From: Planctomycetia bacterium
Lineage (GTDB): Bacteria > Planctomycetota > Planctomycetia > Pirellulales > UBA1268
Direction of reading: 5' to 3'
DNA length: 64,000 nt
Assembly (NCBI GenBank): GCA_021414115.1
Contig: JAIOPD010000120.1
Location: forward strand, 1 to 64,000
Shown here: one piece after another, positions 20,791 through 30,915 of the stretch
How positions within the stretch are numbered: position 1 is the stretch's first letter
Layout: each line of letters starts with the position of its first letter
Translations under genes and position numbers: made by a program
Notes under the pieces: model-generated
The model's database searches: none
Told to the model about the DNA's origin: nothing
Seen by the model: only the letters and a program-made list of their open reading frames with translations

Positions 20791-22050
20791 CTATGAGAAC
20801 TTCAGCCGGGCACGCTGCAGACGGGCGTGGAGTTCGGCCATCAGGTCGTCCTCGGCTCCTTCGTCCTCGGCCTCGTAGGTGGCCGAGAACCGCAGGTAGG
20901 AGCCGCAGTCGTCCCACGGCACGGTCGAGATCGAGAGATCGTGGATCAGGAACTGGCTCGCTTCCTGTGCCGTGGCAAACAGCCGATCGCCGGCGGCCTT
21001 CGGGCTCCGGGTGTAGAGGAAGTAGGTGCCGCCCGGCATCTCGCAATCGAAGCCCGAAGCCCGTAGCACGCCCACCAGTTTCTCGAGCCTGCGGCGATAC
21101 TTCTCCCGCACCAGCCGCGGAATCTCCGGGTCGGCGAGTGCCGCGGCCGCGGCTTTCTGGATCGCCATGAACTGGCCGGAGTCGCAGTTGTCCTTGACGT
21201 CGGCGAAGGCCCGCACGATCCGCTCGTGGCCGCAGACCCAGCCCATCCGCCAGCCGATCATGTGAAAGCCCTTTGACATCGAGTGGACCTCGACGCCCAC
21301 GTCCTTTGCGCCGTCGACCGAGAGAAACGACAGGGGCTCGTCGTCGTACGAGAGCATGATGTGGGCCGCGTCCTGGACGACGATCACCCGATGCTTGTGC
21401 GCGAAGTCGACCACCCGCTTGTAAAACTCGCGGGTGGCCGTGCGGCCGGTCGGGCTGTTGGGGTAGCAGAGCACGAGCATCTTCGTCTTCGCGAGCACGT
21501 CGGCCGGGATGCCGTCGAGGTCGGGGAAGAAGGCGTTTTCGGGCAGGAGCGGCAGCCGGTGGACCACGCCGCCGAACCACCGCGTGGCCGTGCCGGCGAC
21601 GGGATAGCCGGGCACCGTCATGAGTGTGACGTCGCCCGGGTCGATGAAGGCGGCAGGCAGCATCGCGTAGGCCGTCTTCGAACCGATGCAGTGGTTGACC
21701 TCGGTCACGGGGTCGAGAGTGACGTTGAACTCCCGCTGCATGAAGGCGGCCGCGGCCTCCTTGAACGCCGCGATGCCGTTGTCGGCATAACCGCGGTTCT
21801 CGGGTCGATCGACCTCCCGCTTCATGACGGCCCGAATGTGGGCGGGTGCCATCTCGTCGTTCTCGCCGATCCCGAAGTCGAGCATCCGTCGCTCGGGATG
21901 ATCGGCAATCGCCTTCCGCTTGGCCCGCTTGATCAACTCGAACTTGTAGATCTCGGTGCCCTTCCCGAAAGCCGCCCCGCCGATGCGCTGGGCGAAGCGG
22001 TCCTGGAACCAGGGGTCGGCGGCGGTGGCCGGGGCGGTCGCGGTGGACAT
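20791..22050 (-). CDS. dapL: Class I/II aminotransferase, LL-diaminopimelate aminotransferase-like
   Basis: Start MSTATAPATAADPWF; DFGIGENDEMAP, GYADNGIAAFKEA, YPNSPTGRTAT, SMSKGFHMIGWRMGW. Confidence 0.85.
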   Translation of the reverse strand: MSTATAPATAADPWFQDRFAQRIGGAAFGKGTEIYKFELIKRAKRKAIADHPERRMLDFGIGENDEMAPAHIRAVMKREVDRPENRGYADNGIAAFKEAAAAFMQREFNVTLDPVTEVNHCIGSKTAYAMLPAAFIDPGDVTLMTVPGYPVAGTATRWFGGVVHRLPLLPENAFFPDLDGIPADVLAKTKMLVLCYPNSPTGRTATREFYKRVVDFAHKHRVIVVQDAAHIMLSYDDEPLSFLSVDGAKDVGVEVHSMSKGFHMIGWRMGWVCGHERIVRAFADVKDNCDSGQFMAIQKAAAAALADPEIPRLVREKYRRRLEKLVGVLRASGFDCEMPGGTYFLYTRSPKAAGDRLFATAQEASQFLIHDLSISTVPWDDCGSYLRFSATYEAEDEGAEDDLMAELHARLQRARLKFS

Positions 22051-22174
22051 CGTGTCGGGGGTTTCCGTGGTGGGAACGCGGAGGCGGAAGCTCCGGCAGG
22101 ATAGCGGTTCGTCGGCCGCTTTCCAACGGTTTCGGCGGGGCGGCCGGACCGTGCCCTCGACGGCTGGGCGGGAT

Positions 22175-22774
22175 CTAGCAGGTCCGCAGCCAGGAGGCGT
22201 GAAGGCGGTTGATCGCCGTGTTGAGCCGGCTCTTGACGGTGCCCAGGGGGATCCCGAGCGCGGCTGCGACTTCACGCTGCTTGAGGCCTTTGCGGTAGAC
22301 GAGCGTGAGCGTGTTGCGGAACGGTTCCGGGAGACGGTCGACCGCGGTCAGCATCCAGGCCTGCGCGTCGCCGTTGGCGACGACGTTGTCGCTCGTGGGG
22401 CAGCGGTCGGCGACCGTCTCCGCGAGTGTGCCACCTTCGGCCGCGCCTGGCCGTTGCTGGTCGAGGCTCGCCATGCGGTGGCGGCGGTTCTGCCGCTGCG
22501 TGTCGATGGCCTGGCGTGTGGCGACGGTGTAGAGCCACGGTCGGAATGAACGGCTGTCCTGGAAGCTATTCCGTTTGCGGTGGATGCGTAGAAATGTCGC
22601 CTGAAACACATCTTCCGCCATTTGGGCATTCCCGAGGTAGCGGCGGAGATAGGCGAAGAGTTCACGCTCATACCGGTGCACGAGCACGGCAAACGCCTCG
22701 TCATCGTTCTGGCAGACCCGCCGCATCAATTCTTCGTCGGTCAGCGGTTCGGCTTCGACACGAGAGAATGGCAT
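22175..22774 (-). CDS. ECF-type RNA polymerase sigma factor
   Basis: Start MPFSRVEAEPLTDEEL; sigma2 AEDVFQATFLRIHRKRNSF, sigma4 LKQREVAAALGIPLGTVKSRLNTA. Confidence 0.92.
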   Translation of the reverse strand: MPFSRVEAEPLTDEELMRRVCQNDDEAFAVLVHRYERELFAYLRRYLGNAQMAEDVFQATFLRIHRKRNSFQDSRSFRPWLYTVATRQAIDTQRQNRRHRMASLDQQRPGAAEGGTLAETVADRCPTSDNVVANGDAQAWMLTAVDRLPEPFRNTLTLVYRKGLKQREVAAALGIPLGTVKSRLNTAINRLHASWLRTC

Positions 22775-23033
22775 GGTGTGGCACTCCTGCTGCGCTCGGC
22801 GGAGCCGGCGATGCGCCGCGAGAAAGTCCCGCCGCCGGCACATGGGCGGAGGTGCACGTCGCGTGCCAAAACACATGACACACGTTCGACCCGCGGCAAT
22901 CGGCGGGAAACGCATGCACCGCTGGTTCCGGAGCGAATCGCTCCCCTGCGGTGCGCGCCGCATCCTGCAACAACTGCGGAGCGATTTGCAACGTTTTCCG
23001 GTCCGGTCGGGGTGAGTGCGGTTGGATCGCGGG

Positions 23034-23801
23034 TCACCGTCCGCCGCCGAGGGCGTCCCAGAACTCGGGCGTGTCGGACACCGAGTTGTGATCGGTGCCG
23101 TCGATCGTCCGCAGCGTGGCCACGCCCGGCCGGAAGGCGTCCAACAGTTTTTGGGTGTCGTCCGGCGGCACCAGTTCGTCGTGCGAGGCGGCGATCAGGA
23201 GCGCCGGGCAGTCGACACGGGAGGCATACCGCCACGACTCGTACGGGTCGCGAAGGAGCAGGCCCATGGGCAGGAACGGCGCCACTCGCTTTGCGATCGC
23301 GAGGATGCTCGCGAAGGGCGTGATGAGCACGAGTCTGGAGACGGGTTCCTCGGCGGCCAGTTGGATGGCGAGGCTGCTGCCGAGGCTGCGACCGACGACC
23401 ATGACGTCGGGATGGCGGGCGTGGACCATCTCGAAGAGCGCCCGGGCATCGCTGCGCAGCGATGCTTCCGTCGGCCGTCCGGATGAGCCGCTATAGCCCC
23501 GGTAGTGCAGGGCGTAGACGGCCCGGTCCGGAAACGCGGCCGCGAGTTCCGGCAGCGTGTAAGCGACGTCCTCGGCGTTGCCGCCGAAGAAGATGAGCGC
23601 CTGCGGTCCGTCGTGCGGCCGGGAAGAGATCCGCAGCCGGGCGTCCGGTACGTCGAGCAGGAGTGCCGCGGTGTGCGCATTTATCGCCCGCGTGGGCATG
23701 TAGATGAACGACCGCTGGGCGACGAAAAAGAAGACGCACAGGCCCACGTAGACCCCCAGCGCGATCGTCAGCAGGCTCCAGAGCATGCGGCGGTATCTCA
23801 T
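23034..23801 (-). CDS. Alpha/beta hydrolase, membrane anchored
   Basis: N-terminal TM; VVGRSLGSSLAIQLA nucleophile elbow; AASHDELVPPDDTQKL. Confidence 0.88.
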   Translation of the reverse strand: MRYRRMLWSLLTIALGVYVGLCVFFFVAQRSFIYMPTRAINAHTAALLLDVPDARLRISSRPHDGPQALIFFGGNAEDVAYTLPELAAAFPDRAVYALHYRGYSGSSGRPTEASLRSDARALFEMVHARHPDVMVVGRSLGSSLAIQLAAEEPVSRLVLITPFASILAIAKRVAPFLPMGLLLRDPYESWRYASRVDCPALLIAASHDELVPPDDTQKLLDAFRPGVATLRTIDGTDHNSVSDTPEFWDALGGGR

Positions 23802-23895
23802 CGGTGGGACGGTCGTCTGAGAGCCACGGCTGCTGTCCCGGTGTGGTCACCAATCGTTGCAGGCGACACGTCGCGCCCGTTAGAATCCGGTCACC

Positions 23896-24378
23896 ATGCG
23901 ATCGTTCCTCGTGCTGCTCGTCAACGCCCATCTGCTGCTCGGCGGAATTGCGATGCCGCATGCGCATGGGGTGCATGCCGAGGCCCCGGGGCATTCCAAT
24001 CGGGCGCATGTCCATCTGTCGGGTCATGATCACCGCCACCGTCATGAACATGGCCATCGTCACGACGGCCATGGCGATTTACGAAGCCGTGGCCACACGC
24101 ATCACGGCGAGTCGAGAGATCATCTCGTAACCGCCCCGGTTCATGAACCATGCCCTGAGCATGATCAGGATGCTGTCTATCTCGACGACGATGGGCTGGT
24201 CATCGTGACCGGGGAGCGCGCGTCGCCGCGGCTTACGGCGGCCCGCTCGCTCGCCTTACCCGCCCGCAGCGTGGACAACACTTCCCCGGTCCTCGGCCTC
24301 CAGCCTCGCCGAGTGCGACCGCCCGGCGACGGTGCCCCCACGATTCACACGCTCTTGCCGCACGTGCTTCGCGTTTGA
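23896..24378 (+). CDS. Secreted His-rich protein upstream of RND efflux genes
   Basis: Signal peptide then HDHRHRHEHGHRHDGHGD stretch. Confidence 0.7.
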   Translation: MRSFLVLLVNAHLLLGGIAMPHAHGVHAEAPGHSNRAHVHLSGHDHRHRHEHGHRHDGHGDLRSRGHTHHGESRDHLVTAPVHEPCPEHDQDAVYLDDDGLVIVTGERASPRLTAARSLALPARSVDNTSPVLGLQPRRVRPPGDGAPTIHTLLPHVLRV

Positions 24379-24523
24379 TCGCGAGGCCTTCTTCCGGTGC
24401 GCCGGCTCGGGGGCGATCTTCCCCGTGGCCGTGGTGACGGCCCGTCGTGGGGCGTCTTCTGCCCCTCGCTGAGCCCTCTGTCCGTTTCGTGACGAGCCCG
24501 ACCTCATCTCTGCCGAGTATTCC

Positions 24524-25936
24524 ATGCTCAACGCCCTCGTTCGATTCGTGCGCGGGATGCTCATGGTCGCCGTTCTCGGCGGCCTGATCACGGCCGCGAC
24601 GTGGTATCGCGATCTGTGGCTGCCCTTGCTCCCGCCGCCGGTCGACAAGCCACCCGCTGCCGCCTCGGGCGACGAGCAGCCAGCAGCACGGGCTGAGGTG
24701 CTCGAACTGAGTCCGCAGGCTCGGGCGAATCTCAAGTTGGTCGCCCGCCCCGCGAAACTCTCGAACTACTGGCGATCGATCATCGTGCCGGGCGAGATCA
24801 TGGACCGGCCGGGGCTGTCGGATCGGGGCGTCACCTCGCCGGCCGTGGGCGTCGTGACTCAGATCCATGCGTTCCCCGGCGACACGGTGCGGCCTGGCGA
24901 CCGGCTCTTCACCCTGCGGCTGGTGAGCGAGTACATCCACAACACGCAGTCGGAACTGTTCAAGGTCACTCGCGAGATTGAATTCGAAACGGAGAAGCGG
25001 CAGCGGCTTGCCCAGATCGGCGAAGGGGCGATTCCGCAGGTACGACTCATCGAGGTCGACCAGCAACTCCGCCGGCTCCAGGCGGCAAGCGAGAGTTACC
25101 GGCAGGACCTGCTCACCCGTGGCTTGAGCCTCGACCAGATCGCGCAGGTGGCGGCCGGCACGTTCGTCGCCACGGTGGACGTCGTGGCGCCGCCGCCTCT
25201 CGCTCTTTCGCCGTCAGCGTCAGCGGTGTCGGTGCCCGCGGCAACGGCCGCCCCCGCTCCCGACATCGTGTACGAGGTTCAGGAGTTGAAAGTCGACCTC
25301 GGCACGCAGGTGCAGGCCGGCCAGCTCCTCGGCATGCTCTCGAACCACGGCACGCTCTACATCGCCGGACACGCCTTCAAGCGCGAGGCCACGTCGCTGG
25401 AGCGGGCCGCCCAGGACCGCTGGCCGATTCGGGTCGAGTTCGCCGAGGACGACGCGGCGTCGTGGCCGACCCTCGACCAGATATTCGAGATTCGGCACCT
25501 TTCCAACACCGTCGATCCCACGAGCCGGACATTCGATTGCTTCGTACCGCTTGCCAACCAGTCCCGCTCCTACGCGAAGGACGGCAAGACGTTCGTCGTC
25601 TGGCGGTTTCGGCCCGGCCAGCGGGTGCGGCTGCACGTGCCGGTGGAAGAGCTCAAAGAGGTGATCGTGTTGCCGGCCGAGGCGGTGGTGCGGGAAGGCC
25701 CGGAAGCCTATGTCTTCCGTCAGAATGGCGACTTGTTCGACCGCCGGCCCGTCCGTGTGCTGCACGAGGACCGTCTGAACGTCGTCATCGCGAATGACGG
25801 CAGCGTGGCGCCCGGATGGTATCTCGCACAAGGGTCCGCGGCGTCGCTCAACCGGGTGCTCAAGGCCCAGTCCGCCAGCGGCACTCCCGTGGGCGTTCAC
25901 GTCCATGCCGACGGCACCGTGCATGGAGCCCACTGA
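24524..25936 (+). CDS. RND efflux periplasmic adaptor (CusB/CzcB-like)
   Basis: PGEIMDRPGLSDRGVTSPAVGVVTQIHAFPGDTVRPGD biotinyl-lipoyl-like; hairpin region; PGQRVRLHVPVEE. Confidence 0.85.
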   Translation: MLNALVRFVRGMLMVAVLGGLITAATWYRDLWLPLLPPPVDKPPAAASGDEQPAARAEVLELSPQARANLKLVARPAKLSNYWRSIIVPGEIMDRPGLSDRGVTSPAVGVVTQIHAFPGDTVRPGDRLFTLRLVSEYIHNTQSELFKVTREIEFETEKRQRLAQIGEGAIPQVRLIEVDQQLRRLQAASESYRQDLLTRGLSLDQIAQVAAGTFVATVDVVAPPPLALSPSASAVSVPAATAAPAPDIVYEVQELKVDLGTQVQAGQLLGMLSNHGTLYIAGHAFKREATSLERAAQDRWPIRVEFAEDDAASWPTLDQIFEIRHLSNTVDPTSRTFDCFVPLANQSRSYAKDGKTFVVWRFRPGQRVRLHVPVEELKEVIVLPAEAVVREGPEAYVFRQNGDLFDRRPVRVLHEDRLNVVIANDGSVAPGWYLAQGSAASLNRVLKAQSASGTPVGVHVHADGTVHGAH

Positions 25937-26069
25937 CATCAACGTCGAAAAAACCATCCCTGGCTTTTTCCGACTCGGTCGGCCGCAACGAACGCCAAGG
26001 GTTCGCCGGGCCGACACCCGCCGCATCGTACGGCGAAGCAACGCATCATCACCCTGAAACATCCCCCGC

Positions 26070-29000
26070 ATGCTCAACGCCGTCATCCGCTTCGCCCTGC
26101 GATACCGCCTGCTCGTGGTGGTGGCGAGCCTCGTGCTGCTCTTCTACGGCAGCTACCTGGCGACGCTCATGCCCATCGACGTGTTTCCCGATCTCGATCG
26201 CCCCCGGGTCGTGATCATCACCGAATGCCCGGGCTTGGCGGCCGAGGAGGTGGAAACGCTCGTCACGCAGCCCATCGAAATCGCCCTGCTCGGCGCGAAT
26301 GGCGTGGAAGCGGTGCGTAGCCAATCCACGGCCGGCCTCGACGTGATTTACGTCGAGTTCAATTGGGACGTTGACGTTCGCGCAGCGCGGCAGACCGTGC
26401 AGGAGCGGCTGACGACGGTTGCCGGCATCCTTCCCGAGGGCATCCGCCCGCAGATGACGCCCACGGCCTCGATCATGGGCCAGATCGTGATCGCAGGCAT
26501 GTACCGCCAGCAGGGCCCCGGGGGCGGCGATCTCGCTGTGATTCCCGGGACGCCCTACCTCGCCGAGTTGAGCAGCGCCGGCGGAGAACCCGCGGTGCAT
26601 GCGTGGAAGGTCATCGACCGCCATCGCCCCGCCACGTGGGAGCGGGTTTCGGTGGAGCACACGCGGTGGATCACGCCCGCCGGAGCCCCGGATGACAATG
26701 GCCAGGCGGAATCCCCACGTGCGGCCACGCTCACCGTCGCCGGCCGCGACTACGACGTGGTGTTCCCCACGAAGCTCCAGCAGTCGATGAACCTGCGGAC
26801 GACCGCCGACTGGGTCGTGCGGCCGCGCCTCCTGAAAATCCACGGCGTCGCCGAGGTGTTCATTCAGGGTGGCGACCGCAAGCAGTACCAGATCCTCGCC
26901 GACCCCGCGGCCATGCTCGAATATGGTGTCTCGCTGCAGATGGTCGAGCAGGCCCTGCGCGACAGCAACATCAACTCCAGCGGCGGGTTCGCCGTCCAAG
27001 GCGAGCAGGAGCGGCCGATCCGAGTGCTGGGTCGGCTCGGCCCCGATGCGGCCCGCGTCCTCGAGGATCTCCGCAAGGTGCCGGTGGCGGTTCACCCCAA
27101 GCGCACGGTCCTCCTGGGGCAGGTGGCCGACGTCGTGGAGGGCCCGCAGTTCAAACGTGGTGACGGTGCCGTCAACGGCGTGCCTGGCGTCGTGTTTACG
27201 ATCGCCAAACAGCCCCACGTCGATACGCGTACCCTCACCGATCGGATCACTGAGGCGCTTCGGGAGGTGGAGGCCGCCCTGCCGGCCGACGTCGTCGTGA
27301 ACTCGGAGCTCTTCCGGCTCAAGAACTTCATCGACCGGGGCATCTTCAACGTCGGCGAGGCCCTCGTGATCGGGGCGGTGCTGGTGCTGATCGTGCTGTT
27401 CCTGTTCCTCATGAACGTGCGGACCACGTTCATCACGCTCACGGCGATCCCGCTCTCGCTGGTGATCACCACGCTGGTGTTCAGGATTGCGGGGATGCTG
27501 ACTGGTACGCATCTCTCCATCAACGTGATGACGCTCGGTGGCATCGCCGTCGCGATGGGAGAACTCGTCGATGACGCGATCGTGGACGTGGAGAACATCT
27601 TCCGGCGGCTCAAGGAGAACAACGCCCTCCCTGAGCCGCGGCCGGCCCTCCGCGTCGTCTACGACGCCAGCCGGGAGATCCGCAGCGCCATCGTGTTCGG
27701 CACCGCCGTCGTGATCCTCGTGTTTCTGCCTCTGTTCGCGCTCTCCGGGGTGGAAGGCCGCCTGTTCGCGCCACTCGGCGTGGCCTACATCGTGTCGATC
27801 CTCGCGTCGCTCCTCGTGTCGCTGACCGTGACGCCAGTCTTGTCGTACTACCTGCTACCACAGTCACCGGCGACCCACCACGACCAGGACGGGCTGCTGC
27901 TGCGGATCCTGAAAACCCTCACGACGCCGCTGATCCGATTCAGCATGGCAGTGCCGGGCCTCCTCCTTGTGGCGACGTGGCTGGGCGTGGCGTTCGCCGG
28001 CTGGGAGCTTTCCCGGCTGGGCCGTGACTTCCTGCCGCCGTTCGACGAGGGCAGCGTGCAGGTGAACGTCACGCTCCCGCCGGGGTCGTCGCTCGATGCT
28101 TCCAGTCGGGTGTCGTCGCTGATCGACGCGAAACTGCGGGCACTGCAGAAAACCGATGATCGACCGGATGGCGAGATCGTTCATTTCGTGCGGCGAACGG
28201 GCCGGGCAGAGATGGACGAGCACGCGTCACCGGTGAACGCGGGCGAATACATCCTGAGTATCAATTCGTACTGTGGTCGGCATCGCGACGAGATCATCAA
28301 GGACCTGCTCGCCGAACTGAGCAGCGAAGTTCCCGGCGTCGCCATCGAGGTGGAGCAGCCGCTCGCCCACCTCATCAGCCACATGGTGTCGGGCGTCTAC
28401 GCCCAGATCGCGATCAAGGTGCACGGCGACGATCTCGACATCCTGATCGAGGCCGCCGACCGCATCAAGTGGGCCATCCAGTCGGTGCCGGGCGTGACAC
28501 CGCCCGTGATCGAGCCGATCCAGCAGGCCGAGGAACTGCACATCCGGCTGCGGCCCGACGACCTCGCCTTCCACGGCGTCACCCGCGAGCATGTCGCCCG
28601 TATTCTCCAGACGGCGCTCCAGGGCGAGGTGGTCTCGCAGGTACTCGAGGGGCAGCGACGCTTCGACCTCCTCGTGCGGCTCGAGGAGGGCTACCGGACC
28701 GACTACGCAAACCTCGGCCGCCTCCGCATCGACCTACCGGACGACCGAGGGCAGATCGAGCTGCGGGAGCTGGCCGACATCGGCGAGGGCACGAGCCCAA
28801 ATGCCGTGAACCGCGAGAATGCCCGCCGCCGGATCGTCGTCCGCTGCAACACGCAGGACCGCGACCTGTCGAGCGCCGTGGCCGAGATCCAAGCCCGCAT
28901 GCGGGATCGAGTGGAACTGCCGGAGGGGTATTTCATCGAGTACGGCGGTCAGTTCGAGAGCCAACAGCGTGCCACGACGCTGATCGTCGTCCTCGCGGCG

Positions 29001-29537
29001 CTGTCGGTGGCCGGAATGTTCGTGGTCCTGATGATTCTCTACCCGTCCGTGCGGATCGTCCTTCAGTTGCTCAACGCCTTGCCCACCGCCTTCATCGGCG
29101 GTGCCTTGGCGCTCGCGATCACCCGTCAGCCGCTCTCCGTGGCCAGCCTCGTGGGGTTCATCTCGCTCGGCGGCATCGCCGTGCGCAACGGCATCCTGCT
29201 CGTGACGCACTATTTCCACCTCATGCAGGACGAGGGCGAGGAGTTTTCACAGCAGATGGTGCTGCGGGGCAGCCTCGAGCGACTCGCCCCGGTCCTGATG
29301 ACGGCCCTGACGGCCGGCATCGGGCTCGTGCCGCTCGTCATTGGCGGCCAGGAGCCGGGACGCGAGATTCTCTATCCCGTCGCCACCGTGATTCTCGGCG
29401 GCCTCGTGACCTCGACCTTCTGCGAGTTCCTGATTCATCCGGGCCTGTTCTGGCGGTTCAGTGGCCGGGATGCGGTGCGGCTCGCCCGAGCACACGGCGA
29501 CGACGAAGAGAACCTCGACACCGACGACGATCGATGA
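26070..29537 (+). CDS. RND heavy-metal efflux permease (CusA/CzcA-like)
   Basis: 1155 aa; MPIDVFPDLDRPRVVIITECPGLAAEEVETLVTQPIE; DDAIVDVENIFRRLKEN. Confidence 0.93.
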   Translation: MLNAVIRFALRYRLLVVVASLVLLFYGSYLATLMPIDVFPDLDRPRVVIITECPGLAAEEVETLVTQPIEIALLGANGVEAVRSQSTAGLDVIYVEFNWDVDVRAARQTVQERLTTVAGILPEGIRPQMTPTASIMGQIVIAGMYRQQGPGGGDLAVIPGTPYLAELSSAGGEPAVHAWKVIDRHRPATWERVSVEHTRWITPAGAPDDNGQAESPRAATLTVAGRDYDVVFPTKLQQSMNLRTTADWVVRPRLLKIHGVAEVFIQGGDRKQYQILADPAAMLEYGVSLQMVEQALRDSNINSSGGFAVQGEQERPIRVLGRLGPDAARVLEDLRKVPVAVHPKRTVLLGQVADVVEGPQFKRGDGAVNGVPGVVFTIAKQPHVDTRTLTDRITEALREVEAALPADVVVNSELFRLKNFIDRGIFNVGEALVIGAVLVLIVLFLFLMNVRTTFITLTAIPLSLVITTLVFRIAGMLTGTHLSINVMTLGGIAVAMGELVDDAIVDVENIFRRLKENNALPEPRPALRVVYDASREIRSAIVFGTAVVILVFLPLFALSGVEGRLFAPLGVAYIVSILASLLVSLTVTPVLSYYLLPQSPATHHDQDGLLLRILKTLTTPLIRFSMAVPGLLLVATWLGVAFAGWELSRLGRDFLPPFDEGSVQVNVTLPPGSSLDASSRVSSLIDAKLRALQKTDDRPDGEIVHFVRRTGRAEMDEHASPVNAGEYILSINSYCGRHRDEIIKDLLAELSSEVPGVAIEVEQPLAHLISHMVSGVYAQIAIKVHGDDLDILIEAADRIKWAIQSVPGVTPPVIEPIQQAEELHIRLRPDDLAFHGVTREHVARILQTALQGEVVSQVLEGQRRFDLLVRLEEGYRTDYANLGRLRIDLPDDRGQIELRELADIGEGTSPNAVNRENARRRIVVRCNTQDRDLSSAVAEIQARMRDRVELPEGYFIEYGGQFESQQRATTLIVVLAALSVAGMFVVLMILYPSVRIVLQLLNALPTAFIGGALALAITRQPLSVASLVGFISLGGIAVRNGILLVTHYFHLMQDEGEEFSQQMVLRGSLERLAPVLMTALTAGIGLVPLVIGGQEPGREILYPVATVILGGLVTSTFCEFLIHPGLFWRFSGRDAVRLARAHGDDEENLDTDDDR

Positions 29538-29593
29538 ATGGCGGCCCCGTCGCGTGACGGGGCCGGACATGACCTGGAGTAGGAGACGAAATC

Positions 29594-30127
29594 ATGAATC
29601 GACAGAACACTGTCTCGGCCGCGGTGGTCATCACCTCGATGATCTGCGGAGCGGGATGCACGCAGGCCCCGACGCCACCCAAGTCTGCCGCCAAGGCGGC
29701 GGCAGCCAGGCCCGACGATCACGGGCACTCCCACGACGACGGCGACCACCACGGCCACGGCGCCGGTCCGCATGACGGCACGCTCGCCGACTGGGGAGGC
29801 GGGAAATACCATGTCGAGTTCACGGTCGACCACGACAAGAAGGAAGCCGTCATCTACGTGCTCGGCAGCGACGAGAAGACTGCGGCTCCGGTGAAGACGG
29901 CCGACGGGAAACTCCTGCTGACGATCCGTGAGCCTGCATTCCAGGTCGAACTGGCGGCTCGTCCGCTCAACGGTGAAGCCGAGGGCATGTCGTCGTGTTA
30001 CGGCGGCACGCACGAAAGCCTCGGCATCGTCAGGGAGTTTGCCGGCACGATCAGCGGCGAGGTGGACGGCACGCCGTTCGCCGGTGAGTTCACGGAACAG
30101 CCGCACGGCGACCACGACCACAAATAA
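29594..30127 (+). CDS. His-rich lipoprotein, probable metal-binding accessory
   Basis: Lipobox MICGAGC; DDHGHSHDDGDHHGHGAGPHDG. Confidence 0.7.
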   Translation: MNRQNTVSAAVVITSMICGAGCTQAPTPPKSAAKAAAARPDDHGHSHDDGDHHGHGAGPHDGTLADWGGGKYHVEFTVDHDKKEAVIYVLGSDEKTAAPVKTADGKLLLTIREPAFQVELAARPLNGEAEGMSSCYGGTHESLGIVREFAGTISGEVDGTPFAGEFTEQPHGDHDHK

Positions 30128-30215
30128 TCCCCTTCCCTTTGACGCATGCCACTGCCCTCGTCGCAGACGCACGCGGGCAGTGGCGGTGCCGTTGCCCAAT
30201 CCTGGAGGTGTATGC

Positions 30216-30549
30216 CGTGACTTCTCTGCTCTTGCGGACGATCATCGCTGCGGCCGTCATCGCGGCGGCTACGGAGTTCGGCCGTCGGTCACCCCGTCTC
30301 GGAGGATTCATTCTGTCGCTACCGCTCGTCAGCATGCTGGCCATGCTGATGGCGTGGTTTCGCGACCATGACATCGTGGCGATCTCCCGCTTTGCACGCG
30401 AGACGCTTGTGTTCGTCGTGTGCGGGCTACCCTTTTTCGTGCCGCTGGCCTTCGCCCAACAGCTTGGCTTGGGGTTTTGGGCGGCGATGGGGGCCGGAAC
30501 GGTCCTCGCGGCGGCGACGACCGCTGTTGGACTTTTCATCTTGGGGTAA
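30216..30549 (+). CDS. DUF3147-like small membrane protein (GTG start)
   Basis: TSLLLRTIIAAAVIAAATEFGRRSPRLGGFILSLPLVS; GGAGGT 7 nt before GTG. Confidence 0.7.
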
Positions 30550-30627
30550 AGGTCCATCCGGGATGTTCATGGGTTCCAGGTGGCCGACGCCCTCGAGCCA
30601 CTCTTCCGCCCCGACATCCCCGGTCCC

Positions 30628-30757
30628 TCAGATCCGCGACCTGTTGAACGCCCGCAGGCCAGCGATCAGGACGATTGCACCGACCGTCGCCGTCACGAGG
30701 CTGCTGACGAGGCTGCTGACGAGGCCGGCTGCCGAGAAGCCGACATGGGCACGAGTC
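30628..30757 (-). pseudogene. 3' fragment of a GlsB/YeaQ/YmgE-family gene, candidate att junction
   Basis: Minus-strand frame reads RAHVGFSAAGLVSSLVSSLVTATVGAIVLIAGLRAFNRSRI-stop, like the GlsB C-terminus; no N-terminal half follows upstream. Confidence 0.6.
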
Positions 30758-30915
30758 CCCAGGGAACGGACCCCCGACAGGGATCGAACAAACGCAGTCT
30801 CACCCGGAGAAAACCTGAAAAGGGGAAGTCACCCGGCGCAAATTCCGGCACCACCAAACGGAGCCGCCGCGGGGCTGCCAAGAAGGCCAATGGCCAGAAC
30901 GGAGGTGCGAAATGA
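30745..30915 (+). CDS. Small basic protein coupled to the recombinase
   Basis: MGTSPQGTDPRQGSNKRSLTRRKPEKGKSP...; overlaps the recombinase ATG. Confidence 0.45.
   Translation: MGTSPQGTDPRQGSNKRSLTRRKPEKGKSPGANSGTTKRSRRGAAKKANGQNGGAK

Noticed and set aside
26049-27512. 487-aa minus-strand ORF
   Set aside because: Antisense to the RND permease; no family-like motifs.
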